The position numbers and the translations under genes are program-made. This document shows, piece after piece, positions 51,920 to 59,767 of a DNA stretch of 64,000 nt (positions are counted from its first letter, which is position 1; the number at the start of each line of letters is the position of its first letter). Source of the DNA: Mumia sp. ZJ1417. Its GTDB lineage: Bacteria > Actinomycetota > Actinomycetes > Propionibacteriales > Nocardioidaceae. The DNA is taken from NCBI RefSeq assembly GCF_014127285.1, contig NZ_CP059901.1, forward strand, positions 1,736,001-1,800,000, written 5' to 3'. The notes below the pieces were generated by a model, which was not told where the DNA came from, searched no databases, and saw only the letters and a list, made by a program, of their open reading frames with translations.

Positions 51920-53329
51920 TCACGCGTCCTGGATCCGCGCGAACGGCGCCGCCTGCTCCAGCTCGTACGCGAGCTCGAGGAGCGTCCGCTCGTCGCCGTG
52001 GTCGGCCGAGAAGTGTGACGCCAAGGGGAGCCCCGCGCGCGTACGGCTGAGCGGCAGCGAGAGCGCGGGACCACCTGAGACGTTGTTGAGCGGCGTGAAG
52101 CCGACGTAGGCGTACAGACGTGCGAAAAGCCGGTCGAAGTCAGCGGTCGGGGAGAGATAGCCGAGCTTCGGCGTCGTGTGCGCGAGCACCGGTGACAGGA
52201 CGACGTCATACGTGGTGAAGAGGGCGCGGTAGGACCGCTCGGTGCGGCGCAGGCGGTAGAGCGCTGCAGGAAACCGGCGGAACCCCTTGCGGAACGCCGC
52301 CGCGAGGCCTTGGGTCAGGTTGTCGGTGCGTGCCGGGTCGAAGTCGGCGCCGAGGCCGCGCTTGCCGGTGGTCGTGAGGTACCACGACAGAAACCCCCAG
52401 TAGAGCGCGAAGTCGTCGGCGAACTGCTGGGTGATCGGCAGCGGGATCTCCTCGACCCGGTGGCCGAGCCTTGCCAGCAGGTCGGCTGCGTCGCTCGTCG
52501 CCGCACGTGTGTCGCGGTCGCTGGCCCCGGTCACCGAGTCGTAGAGGACGCCGATGCGCAGGCGGGTCGCGCTCGGCCCCTCGACCATGCGGACGGCGGG
52601 GAGCCTCGGGTTGCGGTACGTCCGCTCGGCCGCGGCGAAGAAGCGCGCGGTGTCGCGCACCGATCGCGTCACGACGCCCTGCGCGACGACCTTGACCGGC
52701 ATCGTCTCGTCGAGGTGGTCGGGGGTGATCCGGCCGCGGGTCGGCTTGAGCCCGACGAGTCCGCAGGCGGCGGCGGGGATGCGGATCGAGCCGCCGCCGT
52801 CGTTCGCGTGGGCGATCGGCACCGCGCCCGCGGCCACGAGGGCTGCGGCGCCGCCGGAGGATGCGCCCGAGGAGTAGGCCGGGTTCCAGGGGTTGCGAAC
52901 GGGTGGGCGCGTCATGAACTCGGTCGACGCGCTGAAGCCGAACTCCGGCAGGCGGGACTTGCCGAGGTAGGTCAGGCCCTGCGCCGACCACATGCGGACG
53001 AAGTCGCTGTCCGTACGGGCGAGCCGCGGGGTGTAGGCCTCCGAGCCGTTGCCGGTGGGCCAGCCGGCGACGTCGGTGTTGTCCTTGACCAGCGTCGGCA
53101 CACCGGCGAAGGCGCCTGTCGCCTCGCGGTCGGCGGCGTCGAGCGCCCGGTCGGGGTCGAGGTGCTCGACCGCGTCGAGACCGCGCACGGCCTCGATCCG
53201 GGCCAGCGCTGCCTCGGCGGCCTCGCGCGGCTTGATCTGCTTGGCCGCGACGAGCTCCGCGACCCCCGTCGCGTCGAGATCGCCGAGGACGTCGTCGCGG
53301 AACGCGTGGACGCGGTCTGAGGTCGTCAC
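51920..53329 (-). CDS. Amidase (amidase signature family)
   Basis: A 469-residue amidase signature enzyme hydrolysing a carboxamide with a Ser-cisSer-Lys triad. Lys is in PTLVKDNTDVAGWPTGNG. The two Ser are in the Gly/Ser loop YSSGASSGGAAALVAAGAVP and in ANDGGGSIRIPAAACG. The rest of the fold is complete. No signal peptide. A GTG start with AGGAG 5-6 nt upstream. Substrate unknown; it may belong to any amide or peptide-amide pathway. Confidence 0.93.
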   Translation of the reverse strand: MTTSDRVHAFRDDVLGDLDATGVAELVAAKQIKPREAAEAALARIEAVRGLDAVEHLDPDRALDAADREATGAFAGVPTLVKDNTDVAGWPTGNGSEAYTPRLARTDSDFVRMWSAQGLTYLGKSRLPEFGFSASTEFMTRPPVRNPWNPAYSSGASSGGAAALVAAGAVPIAHANDGGGSIRIPAAACGLVGLKPTRGRITPDHLDETMPVKVVAQGVVTRSVRDTARFFAAAERTYRNPRLPAVRMVEGPSATRLRIGVLYDSVTGASDRDTRAATSDAADLLARLGHRVEEIPLPITQQFADDFALYWGFLSWYLTTTGKRGLGADFDPARTDNLTQGLAAAFRKGFRRFPAALYRLRRTERSYRALFTTYDVVLSPVLAHTTPKLGYLSPTADFDRLFARLYAYVGFTPLNNVSGGPALSLPLSRTRAGLPLASHFSADHGDERTLLELAYELEQAAPFARIQDA

Positions 53330-53408
53330 GGAAGCTCCTGGGGCGCAGGTGTGGCCTGGGTCACCCCGGAGCGTACCAGCGGGTAACCGCCGGGGACATC
53401 GCTTGGCG

Positions 53409-54569
53409 TCACCTCGGCAGGACCCGCAGGATGCGGTCGTTCCCGCCACCGTTCGACGTCGACACGTACAGCGCGCCGCCGGGCCCGACGGTCACCGCGC
53501 GGAGCCGGCCGTACTGGCCCCGCAGCGCGATGGACTGCCCCCGCAGCCGTCCACGCCTGTCGAAGCGCAGCAGCCGGATCTGCTCGGCCTTCAGCGCCGT
53601 CACGGCGAGCACGCGGCCGGACCGGTTGCCCCAGACCGATCCCCGCAGCCAGGCGGCACCCGTGGTCGCCAGCGTGGAGCCGCCCGAGCGCCACCGGGCA
53701 CTGCGCTGCTTGCCCGGCAGGCCGTGGTCGGTCATCGGGACGGACTCGTTGTAGCCCGGGACCGGGTTCCAGCCGTAGTTGCCCTTGCGGAAGAGCGCGT
53801 TGACCTCGTCGTCGCGGTACGACCCCTGCTCGACCGCCCACATGCGGTTGCCGCGCCGCGCGAGGCCCTGCACGTTGCGGTGACCGTACGTGAAGACGCG
53901 CCGTTTCATCGCGTAGCGGGACTTCGCGTACGGGTTGCTCCGCAGCCCGCGGCCCGTACGAGGGTTGACCCGCAGGACCTTGCCGCCGCCGGACCGCAGG
54001 CGCTGTGCGTTGCGCCCGACGGCCGCATCGCCGGTGCCGATGAACAGCGCGCCGCCGGGGCCGAAGGCGAGCGCGCATCCTCCGTGACGGCCGCTGGTCG
54101 CGGGCAGGCCGCGCACGATCGTCTTGGTGAGCCGCGCGCTCGTCCGGGCGGCGTTCAGGCGCCAGCGGGCGACCCGGACGTCCTTCGTCGCTCCCGAGCG
54201 GTAGCCGTGGCAGGTGTAGAAGGTGCCCGTACGGGCGAAGTCGGGCGCGAGCTCGAGCGCCATCAGCCCCGTCTCGCCGCTGGCCCAGATGCCGGCCGCC
54301 CGCCCGACGACCCGCTTGGCGCCGCTGGTCGTCCCCAGCGAGATCGTCTTGCGGTCCCGCTGGGTGAACAAGAACTGAGACGAGGAGACGAACGCGAGGT
54401 CCCACGGGTGGTCCAGGCCCGTCAGGACGGTCGAGACACGCATCGGCGCGGCCCGGGCGGCGGACGATGTCGGCGAGGCTGCTCGCGGCTCGGCGGCCGC
54501 CCCCTCGGGCAGCAGCAACGCGGTCGAGGCGAGGACGGCCACGGCAATGGCGGTACGACGTCTGTCCAT
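53409..54569 (-). CDS. Exported PQQ-dependent sugar dehydrogenase family beta-propeller
   Basis: A 386-residue exported protein: signal peptide at residues 6-26 (AIAVAVLASTALLLPEGAAA), then a six-bladed propeller of the soluble aldose/glucose dehydrogenase family. Family-typical pieces are LDHPWDLAFVSSSQFLFTQR, ETGLMALELAPDF, GRHGGCALAFGPGGALFIGT, TYGHRNVQGLA and GNYGWNPVPGY. The His in the GRHGG position and Arg/Asn in GHRNVQG fit PQQ and active-site contacts. The sugar is unknown. Leaderless ATG 6 nt after CAGACT. Confidence 0.9.
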   Translation of the reverse strand: MDRRRTAIAVAVLASTALLLPEGAAAEPRAASPTSSAARAAPMRVSTVLTGLDHPWDLAFVSSSQFLFTQRDRKTISLGTTSGAKRVVGRAAGIWASGETGLMALELAPDFARTGTFYTCHGYRSGATKDVRVARWRLNAARTSARLTKTIVRGLPATSGRHGGCALAFGPGGALFIGTGDAAVGRNAQRLRSGGGKVLRVNPRTGRGLRSNPYAKSRYAMKRRVFTYGHRNVQGLARRGNRMWAVEQGSYRDDEVNALFRKGNYGWNPVPGYNESVPMTDHGLPGKQRSARWRSGGSTLATTGAAWLRGSVWGNRSGRVLAVTALKAEQIRLLRFDRRGRLRGQSIALRGQYGRLRAVTVGPGGALYVSTSNGGGNDRILRVLPR

Positions 54570-54575
54570 CGCCTC

Positions 54576-54581
54576 AGTCTG
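54576..54581 (-). promoter_or_regulatory. -10 box CAGACT, leaderless start
   Basis: On the - strand CAGACT ends 6 nt before the ATG at 54569. Confidence 0.45.
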
Positions 54582-54608
54582 TCTCGCCGCGCGCACTTCG
54601 GCGAGTGG

Positions 54609-55295
54609 TCACGGACGGCGGCGCAGGAACGGCCGGACGAGGCCGACCAAGTCGTCACCGGGGGCGGCGCCGATCTCCTGGCGGAGCCGTAGCGCGTACG
54701 CGCGGAACCGTCGTGCGGCCTCGACCCGGTTCCCCTCCCGTACGAGCGCCTCGACGAGCGCCGTCACGGCCGACTCGCGGAGCGGCTCGGCGCACACGGC
54801 GGCGAGGCCGGCACCGGTCGCGAGCGGGTACGCCCCGGCCTCGGACGCCGTCCGGCACACGGCCTCGAGCGCCTGGATCCGTCGCAGGTGGAACTGGTCC
54901 TGCTCGTCGAGGACCCAGGGCTCGTACCAGCCGGGCAGGAGGTCGTGCTTCAGCATCTCCACCCCGTCGGCGCCGACAGGCGTGTCGGCAAGCGCCTGAT
55001 CGGCCACCCGGCGCGCGTCGAGGAGGTCGACCGAGGCCTCGAGCTCCAGCTCGAGACCGTCGGGACGTACCCAGCGGCGCGGGAGCTGCCACAGCGCGCG
55101 GCGCAGGTTCGCCCGGGCGCGGGCCTCGGAGACCTCAGGCCACAGGTCCGTGCCCGTGAGGAGCCGGTTCGTCCGGGGACCCTTCACCGCCAGGTAGGCG
55201 AGCACACGGCGGCCTGCGCCTGACAGCCGCTCGACGGGCCGCGTCCCGAGCCCGCCGAGGACGCCGACGCGACGCGTTCCGTACGAGCTGGCCAC
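54609..55295 (-). CDS. BTAD-domain (SARP-like) transcriptional regulator
   Basis: A 228-residue regulator: an N-terminal winged-helix region (about 5-80, ERLSGAGRRVLAYLAVKGP then NLLR-like ARANLRRALWQLPRRW) and a bacterial transcriptional activator domain (about 85-225). No ATPase or TPR part, so it is a short SARP-like activator. The GTG at 55295 has AGGAG 8 nt upstream; longer readings run through the upstream non-coding region. It diverges from the six-gene operon starting at 55628 and is its most likely local regulator. That is an inference. Confidence 0.85.
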   Translation of the reverse strand: MASSYGTRRVGVLGGLGTRPVERLSGAGRRVLAYLAVKGPRTNRLLTGTDLWPEVSEARARANLRRALWQLPRRWVRPDGLELELEASVDLLDARRVADQALADTPVGADGVEMLKHDLLPGWYEPWVLDEQDQFHLRRIQALEAVCRTASEAGAYPLATGAGLAAVCAEPLRESAVTALVEALVREGNRVEAARRFRAYALRLRQEIGAAPGDDLVGLVRPFLRRRP

Positions 55296-55627
55296 CGGTT
55301 TGCTCCTGAGTCCGCGGCGCGTCCGGACGAGGCGTCGGGGGGACACGCGACGGCGGAGACGGGCGCGGGCGGTCTGCGCGACAAGTCTTCGACCCCACGA
55401 GCATAGGGCCTCCGAGGGCTCGCGCCGCCGCCAATGTCGCCGGGCCTGCTTGCACGGGACGGTACGGGGTACGGGGCCGGCTACGGCGGCGGGACGCTGC
55501 ACGGACGAGGCAGCGGCGACAGCGGGTACGAGACAGGGCCGCAGACGGAGCGGCGACGGGAGCGTGGCGGGTACGGGCACCTCGCAGGCTGGTGCGTGTC
55601 GGCAACGACGAGCTCTGGGAGGGCGCG
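55296..55627. other. 332-bp intergenic region between the BTAD regulator and the operon
   Basis: GC-rich DNA with no assignable gene. It holds the regulator's ribosome binding site at its left end, two adjacent GGTACGGG copies near 55460, and a GGGAGG ribosome binding site just before 55628. I could not pick a convincing promoter; a GCATAGGG near 55411 is a weak -10 candidate. The length is unusual for this compact window and suits a regulated divergent promoter. Confidence 0.5.
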
Positions 55628-58069
55628 ATGACCGTGATCGGCGAGACCGCAGAGGCGTTCGAGGTCGAGACGCCGTTCTCCGAAGGTGCGGTCGGTACGG
55701 AAACACCGCCCGCGACGCTTGGGTTCATGCCGTGGACCGAGGTGACGACGCCGTTCGCCGAGGCCTTCGGCATGGAGGACGAAGGCGACGGCGAGGCCGG
55801 CGAGCTCATCGCCGAGGCCTTCGAGAGCATCCGGGACGAGCAGTTCGACGAGGCGCTCGCTGAGCTGATCGCCGAGACGGCCGAGGCGGCCGACACCCGG
55901 CTCGCCGGAGAACAGCCGATGCAGCTCGCCGAGCAGCGTCAGCAGCTCGCGGACGCCCATCTCGCGCCGGTCGGGTCCGAGGCGGAACGGTGCGTCCAGC
56001 GCTTCGCCGACCATGTCCAGAACCTCGATCTGGAGGGCCTGGCGCCGGACCAGCTGGACGAGCTGCTCGACCGGTTCGAGGTCGGCGCGCTCGGTGTCAC
56101 CCCGGCGGGCGAGGAATTCATCGGCGGGTTGATCAAGAAGGCCAAGAGCGTCGTCAAGACCGTCGTGAAGACCGCAGGGAAGATCGCGAAGGCCGCGCTC
56201 CCGATTCTCGGGCCCATCCTCAACAAGCTCAAGGCGCTCGTACGGCCGCTGCTGCAGCGCGTGCTGGCGATCGCGATCAACAAGCTCCCTGCCGCCCTCC
56301 ACGAACCCGCGCGTGCGCTGGCCAAGCGCTTCGGTCTTGGACAGAAGGAGACCGAGGAGCTGGTGGAGAGCGAGGCCGAGGAGGAGTTCCTCGGCGAGTC
56401 GTTCGCGCCTACGCCGGTCGCTGTGGGCGACCCGGAGACCCTCGCCGAGTCGCTGGACGCGGCGCTGGCCGAGTCCGTGCTCGGGGGCGAAGCGCTCGAG
56501 CAGGGCGAAAGCTTCGGGCACGACCAGGAGCGAGGTGCCGCGCCTGCGGCGTCCGACGAGCTCGAGATGCTCGCCGAGGCGCGCAGCGCGTTCATCGACC
56601 GGCTTCAGGCGGCGCCCGAGGGCGAGGACCTCACCCCGGCGATCGACCAGTTCATCCCCGCTATCCTTCCGGCGCTTCGGCTCGGCATCCGCCTCGTCGG
56701 GCGTCCCAAGGTGGTCGGCTTCCTGTCGGGCTTCCTCGCGAAGCTCATCAGCCAGTGGGTCGGGCCGAAGATGTCCGGACCACTCTCGTCGGCCATCGTC
56801 GACGTCGGCCTGCGCGTGATCGGGCTCGAGCAGGGACGTCCGGGCGAGCTCGAGCAGGAGGCCGCACCGGCGACCCTGGCCGCCACGGTCGAGGACACCG
56901 TGCGCCGGCTCTCGGAGCAGCCCGCGGAGTTCTTCGAGGACGAGGACCTGCTCCAGGTCGCGCTCACGGAGGCCTTCGAGCAGGCGGTGGCTGCGAACTT
57001 CCCCACCCCGCTCGTCCGCCCCGACCTGCAGATCGCGCCGTCGCTCGGCGGGTCGTTCGTGGTGCGGCACGCGCGCAGGGCGTACGCGTACAAGAAGTTT
57101 TCGCGCGTCCCCGAGATCGAGCTGACCGTGGCCGTCGCGGCCTCGATCACGACGTTCGAGGGAGTGAAGCTCGATGCGGCGCTGCGCGCGGCGGGGATCA
57201 GCCTGCCGGGCAGGTTCCGTGTCCACCTGTTCGAGTCGGGGCCCGGGACGACGCTGACCCGGCTGGCGCGCCTGGAGCGGATCGGCGGGGCCGCGTTCCC
57301 GCGCGGTGCCCACCACCAGCTCCACGCGCTGACCGTCCAGACGGCAGGGCTGCTGCTGCGCGAGCCGCGGCTCGGTGTCGACGTCCCTGCGCGGTTCCTG
57401 GAGTCACGCCACCGCATCTCGGTCGGGCAGCGCTTCTTCCACCTCGAACCCGTCGGTCAGGTCGAGGCGCCGGTAGCGCCGACCACCACGGGCGAGGCGA
57501 CCCGGCCCAGCGACGAGCGGGTACGGACCGACGAGGCGCGCGGGGACCTCCGGCTGTCGCTGTACTTCTCCGAGGCGGACGCCCAGCGGCTCGCCGCCTC
57601 GGTGTCCGCGGGGCGTGGGGGAACGACCCTGCTCCGGGCGCTGCTGCGGGCTGCGTTCGCTGCGACCGGCGGCGCTGCCGCGCGCAGGCGCCGGTCATCG
57701 GGCCGCCGGGGTCGTGGCCGCGGTCGGGGCCGCGGTCGGGTCGCCCTCCGAGGAGCGGGACCGAGGCCCGGTCGCCGGGTCAGGGCGAGCATCGCCAAGG
57801 CGCTGGCGGAGTGGGCACGGACGCGTGGACACGAGTTCGTCCGAGCGGCCCAGGACCCCGCCAGCGGCGTGACGGTGACCGTGCACGCCAGGGGCGTTCC
57901 GCCGACCGCGTCCGAAGCAGACGACGACGCGGCGGCCCCCGCGCCGACGGCGCCGGCCGCTGAGCCGACCGCACCCGCGGCGTCGCCCGCCCCACCCGCA
58001 CCTGCTGCCGCACCTGCGGCGCCCTCTGCCGTGACCGTCACCGTCACGCCGGGGAGGGCCAAGCCGTGA
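55628..58069 (+). CDS. Large multi-region protein of unknown function, first gene of the operon
   Basis: An 813-residue protein with no recognised family domain. The acidic N-terminus (1-90) contains ETPFSE (14-19) and TTPFAEAF (40-47). Residues 165-221 are cationic and amphipathic (GLIKKAKSVVKTVVKTAG, then LPILGPILNKLKALVRPLL) with 12 Lys/Arg and no acidic residue. An acidic stretch follows, then a second hydrophobic region near 345-400 (LPALRLGIRLVGRPKVVGFL). A folded-looking part spans about 440-620. An RRRRSSGRRGRGRGRGRGR tract lies near 685, and the tail is Ala-Pro-rich. There is no signal peptide. GGGAGG precedes the ATG by 5 nt. The GTG of the next gene overlaps its stop. Confidence 0.82.
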   Translation: MTVIGETAEAFEVETPFSEGAVGTETPPATLGFMPWTEVTTPFAEAFGMEDEGDGEAGELIAEAFESIRDEQFDEALAELIAETAEAADTRLAGEQPMQLAEQRQQLADAHLAPVGSEAERCVQRFADHVQNLDLEGLAPDQLDELLDRFEVGALGVTPAGEEFIGGLIKKAKSVVKTVVKTAGKIAKAALPILGPILNKLKALVRPLLQRVLAIAINKLPAALHEPARALAKRFGLGQKETEELVESEAEEEFLGESFAPTPVAVGDPETLAESLDAALAESVLGGEALEQGESFGHDQERGAAPAASDELEMLAEARSAFIDRLQAAPEGEDLTPAIDQFIPAILPALRLGIRLVGRPKVVGFLSGFLAKLISQWVGPKMSGPLSSAIVDVGLRVIGLEQGRPGELEQEAAPATLAATVEDTVRRLSEQPAEFFEDEDLLQVALTEAFEQAVAANFPTPLVRPDLQIAPSLGGSFVVRHARRAYAYKKFSRVPEIELTVAVAASITTFEGVKLDAALRAAGISLPGRFRVHLFESGPGTTLTRLARLERIGGAAFPRGAHHQLHALTVQTAGLLLREPRLGVDVPARFLESRHRISVGQRFFHLEPVGQVEAPVAPTTTGEATRPSDERVRTDEARGDLRLSLYFSEADAQRLAASVSAGRGGTTLLRALLRAAFAATGGAAARRRRSSGRRGRGRGRGRGRVALRGAGPRPGRRVRASIAKALAEWARTRGHEFVRAAQDPASGVTVTVHARGVPPTASEADDDAAAPAPTAPAAEPTAPAASPAPPAPAAAPAAPSAVTVTVTPGRAKP

Positions 58070-59316
58070 ACGAGCACCGCCTGATCGCCGAGGAGCTGGA
58101 GCGCCAGCTCGGCCACTGGCTGGGCGCGGCGCAGTGCTTCGTCGACGCAGAGGAGTTCGCGTCGCGGCACGCGTGGGAGTCGCTCGAGCACTCGATCGGC
58201 GTTCCGGTGCGCAGCGAGCTTGCTCGTACGGTCGAGCAGCTGCTCGAGGCCGGCCGCACGAGCGCGGCGGCGGTGCGGGCGAGCCGCCTCGACCCGTCCG
58301 CCCTCGCCGAGGCGCAGGCAGCGGTCCAGCAGTTCCGCCGCCGCTACGTCCAGGTGGAGACGACGCTCGACTTCTTCGGACAGGCCGTCAACACCCGCAC
58401 GAGCACCCACCTGCGCGCGGCGCTGCAGTTCCTCGACTCCGTCGCCTACCAGAGCATCGAGCAGGTCCTCCGACCGTTGGGCCTGCCTGTCCCGCCGGTG
58501 CTCACGTACCTCGGTGAGGGCCTGGGCGCCAGCATCCTGCGGGTAGGCATCCGTCTGTGGGCACCCGGGACGGTGAATCCCGTCGCCGCCGTCAAGATCG
58601 TGCGGCACAACCTCTACCGCCCGACGTCGCTGTTCCACGAGGCCGGCCATCAGGTCGCCCACCTCTCGGGGTGGAACGACGCGCTCGGGAAGGCCCTCGG
58701 GGAGACCCTGGCCGACGACCCGGCACTGCGCGCGATGTGGCAGCCGTGGAGCAGCGAGATCGCCGCAGACGTGTACGCGTTCGTGCTCACCGGCTACGCC
58801 TCCGTCGCCGCCCTGCACGACGTGGTCGCCGACGAGCGGACGCTCTTCCGCTGGCCGCTCGGCGACCCGCACCCGATCGGCTGGCTGCGTACGCTCCTGG
58901 GCTGCGCGATGTGCCGTCACGTCTACGGAGCGGGCCCGTGGGACCGGCTGGAACGTGCAGTCCTCACGACGTACCCACCGAGCCGCGCGGAGGCGGCGAC
59001 CGTCCCGCTCCTGCTGCGGTCGCACCGGCGGATGGACGCCCTCGCGGCCACGTGCCTCGACAGCCGCGTCCCGGGGTTCCGCGACCGGCCCATCGGCGCC
59101 CTCGTCGACGCCTCGCGCGTGTCGCCGAGCGCCCTTGCGGAGCTTGAACGTACGGCGGGACCGTCGTTGTGGACGTCGCCGCACTGGCGCCGCACGGACG
59201 GCATCCGCCTGATCGCGCTGGCCGGGCTGCGTGAGGCGGAGAACCCCCAGCGGGCAGGCGAGTGGATCTCGCGGGCCAGGACCTGGATGACCGGCCAACA
59301 GAGCGTAGCCGCGTGA
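58066..59316 (+). CDS. HEAGH zinc-metalloprotease-like protein
   Basis: A 416-residue protein of no family I can name. SLFHEAGHQVAHLSG carries a zinc-protease HExxH motif at 191-195. Glu231, in WSSEIAADVYAFVL, is placed as the third zinc ligand of a gluzincin-like fold. The first 180 residues are helical. There is no signal peptide and no membrane segment, so it acts in the cytoplasm or is exported by another route. It may process a product of the same operon. It overlaps the upstream gene by GTGA. Confidence 0.82.
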   Translation: MNEHRLIAEELERQLGHWLGAAQCFVDAEEFASRHAWESLEHSIGVPVRSELARTVEQLLEAGRTSAAAVRASRLDPSALAEAQAAVQQFRRRYVQVETTLDFFGQAVNTRTSTHLRAALQFLDSVAYQSIEQVLRPLGLPVPPVLTYLGEGLGASILRVGIRLWAPGTVNPVAAVKIVRHNLYRPTSLFHEAGHQVAHLSGWNDALGKALGETLADDPALRAMWQPWSSEIAADVYAFVLTGYASVAALHDVVADERTLFRWPLGDPHPIGWLRTLLGCAMCRHVYGAGPWDRLERAVLTTYPPSRAEAATVPLLLRSHRRMDALAATCLDSRVPGFRDRPIGALVDASRVSPSALAELERTAGPSLWTSPHWRRTDGIRLIALAGLREAENPQRAGEWISRARTWMTGQQSVAA

Positions 59317-59338
59317 GCGGCCGACGGAGGTGAGAGAC

Positions 59339-59767
59339 GTGGCGAAGAAGGCGACCGGGAACCCGACGATGAAGACGCTGGCGTCGTCGGTGGCAGCGAT
59401 CGAGGAGCGTACGGAGGCGCTCCTCGACGCCATGGAGATGATGCAGCAGAGCACCGCCGAGGAGCTCACGAAGGTGTGGACGACGCTCGGCGGGATCGCG
59501 GGGCTCGACGGCCTGGCGATCGGGCTCGCCGAGATTGCGGAGGTGATGGGCCCGCTGCGCAGCATCGTTCCGCCGTCCACGGCGCTCGAGCTCGAGCCCG
59601 GCGTCGCCGAGGCGGTGGTCCTCATCCGTGGGGCGCTCGGTGGAGATCGGGACTCCAACTTCCAGCAGCTGTCGACGGACTTCGAGGAGCCGGTGCTGTT
59701 CATCGGGCAGGCTCAGCCGGTCGTCGACGCTGGTTACGGCGAGTACGACGAGGAGCAGGTGGCATGA
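59339..59767 (+). CDS. Small helical protein of unknown function in the tyrosinase operon
   Basis: A 142-residue protein. N-terminal half is a likely coiled coil (SVAAIEERTEALLDAMEMMQ). A Gly/Ala-rich hydrophobic stretch follows (GGIAGLDGLAIGLAEIAEVM). The tail is acidic and aromatic, ending GYGEYDEEQVA. GGAGGTG before the GTG at 59339 decides the start over the GTG at 59330. The stop overlaps the next ATG. Confidence 0.78.
   Translation: MAKKATGNPTMKTLASSVAAIEERTEALLDAMEMMQQSTAEELTKVWTTLGGIAGLDGLAIGLAEIAEVMGPLRSIVPPSTALELEPGVAEAVVLIRGALGGDRDSNFQQLSTDFEEPVLFIGQAQPVVDAGYGEYDEEQVA

Noticed and set aside
55434-55631. A 65-codon Gly/Tyr-rich frame ending in an ATGA overlap with the first operon gene
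   Set aside because: It has no ribosome binding site and a lower GC third position (about 82%) than the genes around it, so I treat it as chance. The ATGA overlap is still worth a look with ribosome profiling.
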